Origin: Zhihengliuella sp. | GTDB lineage: Bacteria > Actinomycetota > Actinomycetes > Actinomycetales > Micrococcaceae | Direction of reading: 5' to 3' | Assembly: GCF_031178195.1 (NCBI RefSeq) | Contig: NZ_JAPSJL010000009.1 | Coordinates: forward strand, 91,955 to 155,954 | DNA: 64,000 nucleotides | Part shown: positions 36,222 through 48,069 of the stretch, piece by piece | How the letters are laid out: the number at the start of each line of letters is the position of its first letter | How positions within the stretch are numbered: position 1 is the first letter of the stretch | Translations under genes and position numbers: made by a program | Notes under the pieces: generated by a model | Database searches by the model: none | The model's input: only the letters and a program-made list of their open reading frames with translations | Told to the model about the DNA's origin: nothing

Positions 36222-37033
36222 TGGCAGGCGTATCGAGCGAGTCATTGGCTGCGGCGCAGGCGCGGCTGGAACCGGTTCTGGCCGACGCTGACCTGTCGCT
36301 CGCCGAGGACCTCTTTTCCATCCTGGGCCTGCTGGACAGCAACGCCGGTCTGCGCCGCGCCGTGACGGATCCGGCACGCGACGGCAAGGACAGGGCCGCG
36401 CTGATGTCGCGGCTGGTCGCCGGCAAGGTCTCCGCCGCGGCGGAGAGCATTGCGGCGGACCTTGCCTCCGCGCGCTGGCGCTCGGCACGCGACATCGGGG
36501 ACGCCCTGGAGACCCTGGCCGCGACCGTCGCCGTCGCGGTGGCGGAGCGGCACGGCGGCTCCGAGGGGCTGGGGGCACTCGAAGAGGAGCTCTTCGCGTT
36601 CACGGAGGTCGTCGGCTCGAGCCACGATCTCCAGCGTGCCCTCGACGATCCTCAGGCCGGCGGCAGCGCCAAGGCGGATCTGGCCCTCAAGCTGGTCCCG
36701 CTGGCCGGCGAGCCGGCCCGGCTGCTGATCCGCCAGGCCGTCTCGGCCCCGCGCGGCCTGAAGCCGGCCGCGCTGGTCAACCGGTTCATCGAGTTGGTGG
36801 CCGAACGGCAGCAGCGGTGGATCGCGCACGTCAGCGTCACCCGTCCGCTGACGGAGGACCAGATCAACCGGCTGCAGGCCGGGCTGAACAACGCATACGG
36901 TCGCACGCTGACGCTCAACGTCAGCGTGGATCCCGACCTCATCGGCGGCATCCGCGTCGCCATCGGCGACGAGGTGCTGGACGCGACCATGGTTGCGCGC
37001 CTGAACGAGTTGCGCCGCAAGGTGGCGGGCTAG
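36221..37033 (+). CDS. atpH: ATP synthase F1 subunit delta
   Basis: 270 residues, longer than the 180 of E. coli but usual in this actinobacterial group. The C-terminal half carries the conserved WIAHVSVTRPLTEDQINRLQ and DPDLIGGIRVAIGDEVLDA. It joins the b stalk to the alpha3beta3 head. A 103-base spacer with no recognisable element other than a ribosome site precedes atpA. Confidence 0.93.
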
Positions 37034-37136
37034 ACGCTCCGGCGTCCACCCGCCGCATTCAGACTGAATCAAACATCAGGTCGTCGCTCTGGGTCACCAG
37101 GGAAGGCGACAGAACACAGGAGAGCAGGGACTGCAG

Positions 37137-38774
<1,638 letters not shown>

Positions 38775-38785
38775 CATCGGCCGCC

Positions 38786-38824
38786 GCCCGGGTGGGCCGG
38801 TCCTGAGGACCGGCCCACCCGGGC
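38786..38824 (+). other. Intercistronic perfect 18-bp stem-loop between atpA and atpG
   Basis: Arms 38786-38803 and 38807-38824 are exact complements around TGA, with core GGCCGGTCC/GGACCGGCC. The operon continues, so this is a processing, stability or attenuation element rather than an operon end. The ribosome site of atpG follows directly. Confidence 0.7.
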
Positions 38825-38846
38825 AGCGGACAAGGAAAGGAAAAAC

Positions 38847-39740
38847 ATGGGAGCCCAGATTCGGGTCTACCGCCAGAAGATCGCGTCGACGCAGTCGATG
38901 GGCAAGATCTTCAAGGCGATGGAACTGATCGCCACTTCCCGTATCGGCAAGGCCCGCAGCCGCATGGCCGCGTCCCTGCCCTACGCCAACGCGATCACCC
39001 GTGCTGTTTCTGCTGCCGCGTCCGCGTCGGATGTCGAGCACCCGCTGACCACGGAGCACGCGCAGGCGCGCCGCTCCGCAGTCGTGGTCCTGACCTCCGA
39101 TCGAGGCCTCGCCGGCGCCTACTCATCCAGCGTCCTCAAGCGGGCCGAGGCGCTCACCGAACTCCTCCGGGAGGAAGGCAAGGAAGTCAAGTTCTACCTG
39201 GTCGGCCGCAAGGCCCAGGCGTACTTCGACTTCCGCGGGCGCGACTACGCGAAGGTCTGGACCGGCGGAACCGACAACCCGGGATTCGAGATCGCACGCG
39301 AACTCGGTGCAGCCGTGCTCGAGGACTTCGTCGGCGAGTACGAGGACGGCGGCGTCGACGAGATCCACGTGGTGTACACGCAGTTCAAGTCGATGGTCCT
39401 GCAGGAGCCGGTCGTGACGCGCCTGCTACCCCTCGAGGTCGTCGAGGAGGAGGCCACGGACAGCTCGGACCTGCTTCCGCTGTACGAGTTCGAACCGGAG
39501 CCCGAGCAGGTGCTGGACGCCCTGCTGCCGCGCTACATCGAGTCCCGGATCTTCGCCGCGCTCCTGCAGGCGGCCGCTTCGGAGCTCGCCGCACGCCAGC
39601 GGGCCATGAAGGCCGCCGGCGACAACGCCTCCGAGCTTGTGAAGAAGTACACGCGACTTCGCAACAACGCCCGTCAGGCCGAGATCACGCAGGAACTGAC
39701 CGAGATCGTGGGCGGTGCGGACGCACTGAACGCGTCCTAG
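38847..39740 (+). CDS. atpG: ATP synthase F1 subunit gamma
   Basis: 297 residues. Conserved N-terminal helix ([20 protein letters not shown]), central [16 protein letters not shown] and C-terminal helix ([20 protein letters not shown]). It is the rotor shaft. ATG 38847 has AAGGAAAGG upstream. Confidence 0.96.
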   Translation: MGAQIRVYRQKIASTQSMGKIFKAMELIATSRIGKARSRMAASLPYANAITRAVSAAASASDVEHPLTTEHAQARRSAVVVLTSDRGLAGAYSSSVLKRAEALTELLREEGKEVKFYLVGRKAQAYFDFRGRDYAKVWTGGTDNPGFEIARELGAAVLEDFVGEYEDGGVDEIHVVYTQFKSMVLQEPVVTRLLPLEVVEEEATDSSDLLPLYEFEPEPEQVLDALLPRYIESRIFAALLQAAASELAARQRAMKAAGDNASELVKKYTRLRNNARQAEITQELTEIVGGADALNAS

Positions 39741-39759
39741 CCAGCCGAACAACACGTAA

Positions 39760-41253
<1,494 letters not shown>

Positions 41254-41255
41254 CC

Positions 41256-41540
41256 ATGGCCGAACTCGAAGTCGAAATCGTCGCTGCGGACCATTTCGTG
41301 TGGTCCGGGGCAGCGACTCTGGTCAAGGCGCGCACCAGCGACGGCGACATCGGCGTGATGCCGGGCCACACCCCGGTCCTCGCGGTGATGGAGGCCGGTC
41401 AGTTGGAGATCACTCCGGTGAACGGCTCGCGCATCACGGTCCAGGCCGACGGTGGCTTCTTCTCGGTCGACAACAACCGGGTCGTCATCGTCGCCGACAA
41501 CGCCCAGCTCGACGAGGCCGCGGCAGCGGGAAACCGATAG
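41256..41540 (+). CDS. atpC: ATP synthase F1 subunit epsilon, short form
   Basis: 94 residues: the N-terminal beta-sandwich (ELEVEIVAADHFVW, GDIGVMPGHTPVLAVMEAG) is complete, but only a stub (QLDEAAAAGNR) remains where most bacteria have two C-terminal helices. Short epsilon forms are known in Actinobacteria. Inhibition of ATP hydrolysis by epsilon C-terminal helices cannot occur in this form. Confidence 0.93.
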   Translation: MAELEVEIVAADHFVWSGAATLVKARTSDGDIGVMPGHTPVLAVMEAGQLEITPVNGSRITVQADGGFFSVDNNRVVIVADNAQLDEAAAAGNR

Positions 41541-41547
41541 TCCGGCC

Positions 41548-41973
41548 TTGAACGACCTCGGACTGCTGATCATCATCCTGGCCGCCGTGGCGGTCGCGCT
41601 GATGATGGGTGCCCTGCTGCTGCGCAGGTCGCAGCTGCGGGGCGCCCTGGGCACCTTCGACGCCTCCATCTGCCTCGTCTCCGGACGGTGGCGGATGGGG
41701 GTTTGTCGTTATGCGGAACAAGAGCTGGAGTTCATGTCGCTCTACTCGCTCTCGCCGATTCCGCGGCACCGCTTCCAGCGCAGCCAGCTGCAGATCAATG
41801 GGTGGCGCGAACCCCAGGGGGCTGAAGCGGCCAAGCTGCCCGGCGGCTGGATCGTCGTCGGGCTGGGCCACGGCGGCCAGGAGTTCGAGCTGGCCATGAA
41901 CTACGGCGCCTATACCGGCCTGAGCGCGTGGCTGGAGGCAGGCCCGGTGGTCGGGATCGGCACCTGGCGCTAG
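41548..41973 (+). CDS. DUF2550 membrane-anchored protein
   Basis: 141 residues: one N-terminal membrane helix (LGLLIIILAAVAVALMMGALLL) followed by a soluble domain with SICLVSGRWRMGVCRYAEQEL and WREPQG. It is conserved directly behind atpC in Actinobacteria (Rv1312 in M. tuberculosis), function unknown. Start TTG 41548 is the only in-frame option before the helix. A strong bidirectional hairpin ends the unit. Confidence 0.8.
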   Translation: MNDLGLLIIILAAVAVALMMGALLLRRSQLRGALGTFDASICLVSGRWRMGVCRYAEQELEFMSLYSLSPIPRHRFQRSQLQINGWREPQGAEAAKLPGGWIVVGLGHGGQEFELAMNYGAYTGLSAWLEAGPVVGIGTWR

Positions 41974-42008
41974 GTCCTCCCGGTGCCATCGGGAGAGGCC
42001 GTACACGA

Positions 42009-42049
42009 CAGGAGGGGTGGGAACGGAAGAACCGTTCCCACCCCTCCTG
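42009..42049. terminator. Bidirectional terminator between DUF2550 and csp
   Basis: Arms 42009-42026 and 42032-42049 form a perfect 18-bp stem around AAGAA; it separates two convergent units. Confidence 0.85.
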
Positions 42050-42065
42050 CGTTGCGTCCGGGCGT

Positions 42066-42269
42066 CTACAGCCCGACGACGCCGGTGGCCTGCGGGCCCT
42101 TGGTGCCCTCGCCGATCTCGAACTCCACGCGCTGGTTCTCGTCCAGTGTGCGGAAGCCCTGGGTCTGGATCTCCGAGTAGTGCACGAAGACGTCCTGCTC
42201 CGCGCCGTCCGGCGTGATGAAGCCGAAACCCTTTTCGGCGTTGAACCACTTCACGGTTCCCTGAGCCAT
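42066..42269 (-). CDS. Cold shock protein (CspA family)
   Basis: 67 residues, one cold-shock OB fold with both RNA-binding motifs, KGFGFIT and VFVHYSEI, and start [17 protein letters not shown] 42269 has GGGAGGAAAAGA upstream. It binds single-stranded RNA/DNA as a chaperone. The 307-base gap up to the nagA stop (42270-42576) holds no other gene; most is likely the csp 5' UTR and promoter, whose exact -10 I cannot fix. Confidence 0.95.
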   Translation of the reverse strand: MAQGTVKWFNAEKGFGFITPDGAEQDVFVHYSEIQTQGFRTLDENQRVEFEIGEGTKGPQATGVVGL

Positions 42270-42576
42270 TCTTTTCCTCCCGATCTCGATGTCGCTGCCG
42301 GCAACCGTTTCACCGGCAGTGCGGGGGAGTCGGCCAGGGAAAAGTCCCGGAGCCGCAAAAACTGATGTTTCCCACCCGCGTAGTGCTTTGCGGGATCGAT
42401 ACAACCAACACAAAGACTGGTTTCAGACTCACACACGCTCGTGGCCCCGGCAAGAGCCCCGGACCAACATTGCGTGAATTGACCTCGGCCGGAGCGGCCG
42501 GGGCGTACGCGACCTCCGTATGACGTCTTCGTGACACGACGTCCGACCTCTGATCGCTCCGGCTGGAGGCCGTCGC

Positions 42577-43872
42577 TCAGGAGAGCACGCGGCGCCCGTG
42601 TCGGTAGACGGCCAGCGGCTCGAGCTGCTCCGTGGCGACAAGGACGTCGGCGCTGAAGCCGGCGTGGAGCTGCCCCACCTCGTCGGCCAGCCCGATCAAG
42701 GAGGCAGGGATGCTCGTCGCTGCGGGCACTGCGCGCTGGACGGGGATCCCGGCGGCGACGACGCTTCGCAGGCCGTCGAGCAGCGTGGAGGTGCCACCGG
42801 CGAGCCTGCCGTCCGCGGTGCGCCCGACGCCGCCGGACACGGTGATCTCCTGATCGCCGAGGCGGTGCGTGCCGTCGCTCAGTCCCACCGCCGAGGTGGC
42901 GTCCGAGACGAGCATCAGCGCGGACTCGGGGAGCAGGTTGAAGAGCATGCGGACCGTCTGCGGCGCCAGGTGGTGGCCGTCGCCGATGACCTCGAGGACG
43001 GCGTCTTCCTCGGCTGCGGCGTCGAGGGCCGCCCCGGCGGCGCCGGGCGCCCGATGGTGCCAGGGAGCCATGCCGTTGAAGCAATGCGTGACCGTGGGCA
43101 CTTCCGCGTAGCCGTCGAAACCGGCCGAGTCGAGCTCCTCGGCGGCCAGGGCGAGGGATTCGGCGGCGGTGGCGACATCGGCGTCGGTGTGGCCCAGCGA
43201 GGGTACGACGCCGTGGGTGACGAGCTGCTCGACCAGGGCGTCGCTGTCCTCGAGCTCCGGCGCGTAGGTCATGGTGCGCAGCTGTCCCGCGGCGGCCTCG
43301 GCGAGGGCGTCGACTAAGTCGGCGTCGTAGGCCAGGAGGTGTTCGGCGGGCTGCGCCCCGCACCGTGTCGGCGCCAGGAAAGGGCCCTCGGCGTGGACGC
43401 CGGCGATAGTCCCCGTGGCAGCGAGGGCGCCGAGCCGCTCGCAGGCGGCGACCATGCGCTCGGCAGGGGCCGACATGATGGAGGCGAGCAACGTCGTCGT
43501 CCCCGTGGCGTAGAGCCGGGGGAGGGCGGCCTCGATCTCCTCCTGGCTGGAGCTGGTGAAGTCCACGCCGTAGCCGCCGTGGCAGTGCAGATCGACGAGA
43601 CCTGGCAGCAGGAGTGCGTTCCCGGGCAGGTCCTCCACCGCATAGGTCGACGGGCCCGCGTCGCGGGCGAAGACATCCCACGGCCCCACGTAGTCGAGCC
43701 GGTCCCCGTCGATCACCACGACGGCGTCCATCAGCTGCAGACCCTCCGTCACCACCGTCCCGCGCAGCGCGAGGCGCGGGGAGCCGGCCGCGGCGGGCTC
43801 GGTCTCGGGGGCGGCGGGCACTGGGCCCGAGGAGGCGTCGTCGGGGGACGTCGGGACGGGGAGGGGGACCAT
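42577..43872 (-). CDS. nagA: N-acetylglucosamine-6-phosphate deacetylase
   Basis: 431 residues. Amidohydrolase barrel with DLHCHGGYGVD (metal site), HAEGPFLAP, SLGHTDAD, HCFNGMAP, DGHHLAP and the catalytic Asp in LVSDATSAVG. It removes acetate from GlcNAc-6-P in amino-sugar or cell-wall recycling. A Pro/Ala-rich tail of about 30 residues precedes the domain. ATG 43872 lies six bases after TAGGAT, hence a leaderless start. Confidence 0.92.
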   Translation of the reverse strand: MVPLPVPTSPDDASSGPVPAAPETEPAAAGSPRLALRGTVVTEGLQLMDAVVVIDGDRLDYVGPWDVFARDAGPSTYAVEDLPGNALLLPGLVDLHCHGGYGVDFTSSSQEEIEAALPRLYATGTTTLLASIMSAPAERMVAACERLGALAATGTIAGVHAEGPFLAPTRCGAQPAEHLLAYDADLVDALAEAAAGQLRTMTYAPELEDSDALVEQLVTHGVVPSLGHTDADVATAAESLALAAEELDSAGFDGYAEVPTVTHCFNGMAPWHHRAPGAAGAALDAAAEEDAVLEVIGDGHHLAPQTVRMLFNLLPESALMLVSDATSAVGLSDGTHRLGDQEITVSGGVGRTADGRLAGGTSTLLDGLRSVVAAGIPVQRAVPAATSIPASLIGLADEVGQLHAGFSADVLVATEQLEPLAVYRHGRRVLS

Positions 43873-43878
43873 GGGCCC

Positions 43879-43884
43879 ATCCTA
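43879..43884 (-). promoter_or_regulatory. Predicted -10 box, leaderless nagA
   Basis: TAGGAT on the minus strand, six bases before ATG 43872. Confidence 0.5.
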
Positions 43885-43942
43885 GGGGAATGCGGGGCGG
43901 GCCCGACAGGGCGGCCGGGCCGGAGCGGACTCGGCGGCGCGC

Positions 43943-44638
43943 CTAGAAGAGCCGGGAAGCGGAATCGTCGACCCCGCGCATCTGGTCGTAGTCCAGCGTC
44001 ACGCACTCGATGCCGCGGTCGGTGGCGAGCGTGCGGGCCTGCGGTTTGATCTTCTGGGCGGCGAAGATGCCGCGCACCGGGGCCAGCAACGGGTCGCGAT
44101 TCATGAGCTCGAGGTAGCGTGTCAGCTGCTCGACGCCGTCGATGTCGCCGCGACGCTTCAGCTCGATCGCGACCGTCCGTCCCTCCGCGTCGCGAGCGAG
44201 GATGTCGACCGGTCCGATGGCCGTCATGTACTCGCGACGAACCAGGGAGAAGCCGCTGCCGAGAGTCTCGATCTGTTCGGCCAGCAGGCGCTGCAGGTCG
44301 GCTTCGACGCCGTCCTTGATGAGCCCCGGATCGACTCCGAGCTCGTGGGTGGAGTCGTGGATCGTCTCGTGGATGCGGACGATCAGCCGATCGTCGCTCT
44401 TGGCGTTCTGGACCCGCCAGACGGCTTCGACGCCCGACTCCCGGTCGTCCTCGTCCGGCTCGACGGTACGCAGGACCGCCGGCGGGCTCATCCAGTTCAG
44501 GGGCTTGTACGAGCCGCCGTCGGAATGGACGAGGACGGAGCCGTCCGCCTTGACCACCAGCAGGCGTGTGGCCAGCGGGAGGTGGGCGCGCAGACGGCCC
44601 TCGTAGTCTACGGAGCAGCGGGCAATGACGAGACGCAC
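43943..44638 (-). CDS. nucS: Mismatch-specific endonuclease NucS/EndoMS
   Basis: 231 residues, standard length. N-terminal dimerisation domain ([16 protein letters not shown]) and a RecB-type nuclease domain with GPVDILARD and [17 protein letters not shown] (catalytic Asp, Glu, Lys). NucS replaces MutS/MutL mismatch repair in most Actinobacteria. GTG 44638 gives the conserved N-terminus; TAGAGT lies eight bases before it. Confidence 0.94.
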   Translation of the reverse strand: MRLVIARCSVDYEGRLRAHLPLATRLLVVKADGSVLVHSDGGSYKPLNWMSPPAVLRTVEPDEDDRESGVEAVWRVQNAKSDDRLIVRIHETIHDSTHELGVDPGLIKDGVEADLQRLLAEQIETLGSGFSLVRREYMTAIGPVDILARDAEGRTVAIELKRRGDIDGVEQLTRYLELMNRDPLLAPVRGIFAAQKIKPQARTLATDRGIECVTLDYDQMRGVDDSASRLF

Positions 44639-44646
44639 AAGAGGAC

Positions 44647-44652
44647 ACTCTA
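44647..44652 (-). promoter_or_regulatory. Predicted -10 box of nucS
   Basis: TAGAGT on the minus strand, eight bases before GTG 44638. Confidence 0.45.
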
Positions 44653-44690
44653 GCGAGGTGCGCCGGATCGCGCAGGCCGGCCCTTGTTGG

Positions 44691-44696
44691 CACAAT
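44691..44696 (+). promoter_or_regulatory. Possible -10 box of the small zinc-binding protein gene
   Basis: CACAAT seven bases before ATG 44704. It overlaps the earlier ATG 44695, which argues against that start. Confidence 0.3.
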
Positions 44697-44703
44697 GGCG
44701 GAC

Positions 44704-45042
44704 ATGCCCCGATCGCACCTTCCGCGCCGCCCGTCCGCCGCCCCGGGCAAGGGGAAACGTCGCAACAAGTGGCAGGCCGCGGCGGAGGAGCGTCCCGTCG
44801 AGGACATGACGTTCGGGTTCCCCTCCCGCCAGAGCGCGCGCGACGGAGAGTGGCACGTGCGCCGCATCGCCGGGCACCGTGCAGAGAAGCACTACACCTG
44901 CCCCGGCTGCCACCTGCAGATCGCCCCGGGAGTCGAGCACATCGTCGCCTGGCGGGCCGACCACTGGTCCGGCGACGAGGTGGCCGCCGCCGGGCGTCGG
45001 CACTGGCACGCGCACTGCTGGAACACGCGTACGGGCCGGTGA
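44704..45042 (+). CDS. Conserved actinobacterial small protein with a Cys/His zinc-binding motif
   Basis: 112 residues. A basic N-terminus (KGKRRNKWQ) precedes a domain with [18 protein letters not shown] and a distal HWHAHCW, a Cys2-His/Cys arrangement like a degenerate HNH or zinc-ribbon fold. Homologues are widespread in Actinobacteria, sometimes named ATP/GTP-binding, but no nucleotide motif is visible. It is divergent from nucS across 65 bases; a link with DNA repair is speculative. Confidence 0.7.
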   Translation: MPRSHLPRRPSAAPGKGKRRNKWQAAAEERPVEDMTFGFPSRQSARDGEWHVRRIAGHRAEKHYTCPGCHLQIAPGVEHIVAWRADHWSGDEVAAAGRRHWHAHCWNTRTGR

Positions 45043-45124
45043 GTATCCCCGCCGGGCTGGTCTGCGGGGCTTCATCGTGTGAGACTCGTCCCAAAGTGGG
45101 AACCATCGGGCGTGACCGCGTCGT

Positions 45125-45130
45125 TATCAT
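45125..45130 (+). promoter_or_regulatory. Possible -10 box of the large membrane-protein gene
   Basis: TATCAT in an A/T-richer patch, giving a leader of about 74 nt before GTG 45211. Confidence 0.35.
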
Positions 45131-45210
45131 TGAGATCGGGCGGCGCGCCCCTGTGGACCCCAGCAGCGCCGTGGTCGAGTCCTGTTCCCAGCCGTAAGGT
45201 GAGTAAGTCC

Positions 45211-46962
45211 GTGAGAATCCTGTCAGCCGCCGTCGCGATCGTGCTCGGCGCCGTCGCCCTGCTCGTCGGGATCGGCCAGAAGACCTTCTGGGCGCCGTCC
45301 GAAACACTCACCGCCAGCGTGTCGGGGCTGCCCGATGCCCCGCTGACGGTCATCGAGCCCGCCGTCGCCGACGTCCACGACGAGCCGGTCGAGATCACGA
45401 TCGAGTCCCCGGCCGAGTTCAACGTGATGCTCGGGCGCAGCGGGGACGTGGACGCCTGGGCCGAGGGCGCGGCCGTCAACCGGGTGACCGGGATCGACGC
45501 CGAGAACTTCACCGTCCAGACCGAGCACGTCGAGGGCGAGGCGTCCGTGCCGAGCCCTGCGCAGTCGGACCTGTGGGTCGCCACCGACAAGGTCGACCAG
45601 CAGACCACCCATACCTGGACGGAACCGGCCGAGGGCGATTGGTCGCTCCTGCTGGCCGTCGACGGGGAGCAGCCCGCGCCGGTGGACATCACCTTCGAAT
45701 GGCCGAACGACGCCGGCACCCCGTTCGCCCTGGCGCTGATCATCATCGGCGCCCTCCTGCTCCTGTTGGGCCTCATCCGGCTGATCATGCCCGGCGGGAA
45801 GCCGGGCGAGAAGGCGGGCGAGGAGACCACCGCCAACGGAGGCACGAACGGCGGGAAGCCGACGAGCGGCGTCGCCCGCCGTGTCGTGGCCGCCGTGACG
45901 GCGGTCGGGCTCGGCTTCGGCGGAGCCAGTGCCGCTCACGCCTCTCCCAGCGGCGAGGCCTCCGAGAGCGCCGCCTCCGAGAGTGCGTCCGCGACGCCGT
46001 CGGAGTCCGCGCCGGAATCCGCCCCGGCCGATGGGGAGTCGGACGCCGAGTCCGCCGAGGAGGACCGCTACCCTGTGGTCCTGGAGACCCAGCTGGAGCG
46101 GATCCTCACGGACGCCTCCGAGACCATCGCCGCAGGGGACGAGGCGCAGGACGTGGAGGCGCTGCGGCCGCGCATGGACGGCACCGCGCTTGCCCTGCGG
46201 GCACTGAACTATCAGCAGCGTCAGGACGGACTCGAGGTCGACCCGGCGGAGCCGGTCGCCGCCGGGCCCATCCTCTCCGCCGCCGTGACTACGGATACTG
46301 CCTGGCCGCGAACCGCCGTCGCCGTCACGCAGGTCGAGGGTAGTGACTTCCCACGCGTCCTCACGCTCGAGCAGGCGTCGCCGCGTGAGAACTACAAGCT
46401 CGTCAACAACGTGCCGATGCTCCCGGGCACCAGTTTCCCCGGCATCGCGGTCGGCGACCCCGCCGTCCAGCCGCTCGACCCCGCCGATGAGAACGGGCTC
46501 CTGGCCTCGCCGGAGGCCGCGCTCAACGGGCTGAGCCAGTTCCTCTCCGACCCGGCTGCCGCCGAGAAGGACCTCTTCGCCGAGAGCGTCTTCATCCAGC
46601 GCGTGCACGAGGCACAGGAGGCGGTGCGCGACAACGAGGACAACCGCGAGTTCGCGCGTGTGAACTTCGAGCGGGCCGTCGACGTCTCCGAGACCAACGT
46701 CCTGGCCACGCCCGACGGCGGAGCCATCGTCACCGCCGCCATCGACTCGCGGATGCTGACCATGCCGGCGGAGGAGGGCGGCACGGTGTCCCTCGTCGAC
46801 GAGCTGCACATCGAGATGGCCGGCGACGACGAGACGACCGGCACCGCGACGTTCAGTTATACCGATACCGTGGCCCTGTACATCCCGGCCTCGGGCAGCA
46901 AGGACAAGATCCAAGTGATTGCGGGCGACACCACCCTGAAGTCCGTGACCATCGACGAGTAA
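45211..46962 (+). CDS. Large membrane protein of unknown function
   Basis: 583 residues. N-terminal membrane helix (4-22, [19 protein letters not shown]), an extracytoplasmic beta-rich domain (30-165), a second helix (170-193, [21 protein letters not shown]) and a third hydrophobic stretch (223-247) ending [12 protein letters not shown], which reads like a signal peptide with a cleavage site. A Ser/Glu/Ala linker (248-285) and a soluble domain (290-583) follow. I recognise no catalytic motif. GTG 45211 is chosen because AAGGTGAG lies seven bases upstream; GTG 45199 is the alternative. It is followed after 16 bases by a YbbN-like gene. Confidence 0.75.
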   Translation: MRILSAAVAIVLGAVALLVGIGQKTFWAPSETLTASVSGLPDAPLTVIEPAVADVHDEPVEITIESPAEFNVMLGRSGDVDAWAEGAAVNRVTGIDAENFTVQTEHVEGEASVPSPAQSDLWVATDKVDQQTTHTWTEPAEGDWSLLLAVDGEQPAPVDITFEWPNDAGTPFALALIIIGALLLLLGLIRLIMPGGKPGEKAGEETTANGGTNGGKPTSGVARRVVAAVTAVGLGFGGASAAHASPSGEASESAASESASATPSESAPESAPADGESDAESAEEDRYPVVLETQLERILTDASETIAAGDEAQDVEALRPRMDGTALALRALNYQQRQDGLEVDPAEPVAAGPILSAAVTTDTAWPRTAVAVTQVEGSDFPRVLTLEQASPRENYKLVNNVPMLPGTSFPGIAVGDPAVQPLDPADENGLLASPEAALNGLSQFLSDPAAAEKDLFAESVFIQRVHEAQEAVRDNEDNREFARVNFERAVDVSETNVLATPDGGAIVTAAIDSRMLTMPAEEGGTVSLVDELHIEMAGDDETTGTATFSYTDTVALYIPASGSKDKIQVIAGDTTLKSVTIDE

Positions 46963-46978
46963 GGACGAACCACCCGGC

Positions 46979-47944
46979 ATGAGCCTCCCCACCGAACCGA
47001 CGCACGAACCGACGCCCGGCTCCCACGAGCCGATCGCTGCACCGGCCTCGACCCGCGGCGCCGTGGACCTCTCGGCCCTGAGCGGGCAGCCCGGAGGGGC
47101 CCCCGCCGGGAGCGGGGCTCCGTCCGCAGGAGCCACCTGGGTCAAGCGCATCGGCCAGGCCGAGTTCGAGCAGGCCCTCCAGTGGTCGACGACCGCCCCA
47201 GTCGTCGTATCGCTGGGTGCTGCCTCGGCTCCCGAGTCGGTCCAGTTGGACGAGGCGATGGGGGCCCTGATCGATGGCTACGGCGGGCGGCTCGCCCTGC
47301 TCCTCGTGGACGCGCAGAAGGAGCAGGCGGTTGCGCAGGCCTTCCGGGTGCAGCAGATCCCGGCCGTCGTCGCCGTAGTGCGGGGCCAGCCCGTGCCGCT
47401 CTTCCAGGGTGCGGCGTCGCCGGAGCAGATGAAGTCCCTCTTCGACGAACTCCTCCAGCTGGCGGTCCAGCACGGTGTCACCGGGACGCTCGCGCCGTTT
47501 GCCGCTGCAGATCCCCAGGCCGAGCCGGAGCTGCCGCCACTGCACCAGAAGGCCTTGGAGGCGCTGGATGCCGGGGACTACGCTGCGGCCGAGTCGGCGT
47601 ACCGGGAGGCGCTGGCCCAGAAGCCCAACGACCACGACGCCGAGATCGGCCTGGCCAACGTGCAGTTGCTCGGTCGCGTGCAGTCGATGGACGCCCAGGT
47701 CGTCCGCACGGCCGGCGCCGACCGACCGGACGACCTCGAGGCGCAGCTGGACGTCGCGGACCTGGATCTTGCCGGCGGCCACGTCGAGGATGCATTCCGC
47801 CGTCTGATCGGCTTCGTCGCCCGTAGCTCCGGCGACGAGCGCGAGACTGCGCGGACCCGCCTGGTCGAGCTGTTCGACGTCGTCGGAGCTCAGGACGACC
47901 GGGTGCGAGCGGCGCGCCAGCGGCTCGCGCGCGTCCTCTTCTAA
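46979..47944 (+). CDS. Thioredoxin-fold/TPR co-chaperone (YbbN/CnoX-like)
   Basis: 321 residues. A disordered Pro/Ala-rich N-terminus (1-50), a thioredoxin fold (51-165) in which the CxxC is replaced by SAPES, and a C-terminal TPR region (ALEALDAGDYAAAESAYREA and further helical repeats). Without the cysteines it cannot be a disulfide reductase; YbbN-type proteins act as holdases or co-chaperones. A hairpin follows at 48005. Confidence 0.85.
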   Translation: MSLPTEPTHEPTPGSHEPIAAPASTRGAVDLSALSGQPGGAPAGSGAPSAGATWVKRIGQAEFEQALQWSTTAPVVVSLGAASAPESVQLDEAMGALIDGYGGRLALLLVDAQKEQAVAQAFRVQQIPAVVAVVRGQPVPLFQGAASPEQMKSLFDELLQLAVQHGVTGTLAPFAAADPQAEPELPPLHQKALEALDAGDYAAAESAYREALAQKPNDHDAEIGLANVQLLGRVQSMDAQVVRTAGADRPDDLEAQLDVADLDLAGGHVEDAFRRLIGFVARSSGDERETARTRLVELFDVVGAQDDRVRAARQRLARVLF

Positions 47945-48004
47945 CGGCCAGCTGCCGGGCCGACGCCCTCCCGACGGCGGTGGAGAGCCCGGGCGAGGCT
48001 CGCA

Positions 48005-48049
48005 GAAGGGCGGCAGTTTCATCCGAAAGGATGAAGCCTCCGCCCCTTC
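48005..48049 (+). terminator. Terminator after the YbbN-like gene
   Basis: GAAGGGCGG pairs with CCGCCCCTTC (one bulge) and inside it TTTCATCC pairs with GGATGAAG around a GAAA tetraloop. Confidence 0.6.
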
Positions 48050-48057
48050 GCCATTGC

Positions 48058-48063
48058 TAGATT
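48058..48063 (+). promoter_or_regulatory. Predicted -10 box, leaderless ABC ATPase gene
   Basis: TAGATT, six bases, then ATG 48070. Confidence 0.55.
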
Positions 48064-48069
48064 GGCGCC

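Noticed and set aside
44695..44703. ATG 44695 as start of the small zinc-motif protein
   Set aside because: It overlaps the presumed -10 box; ATG 44704 fits the leaderless spacing.
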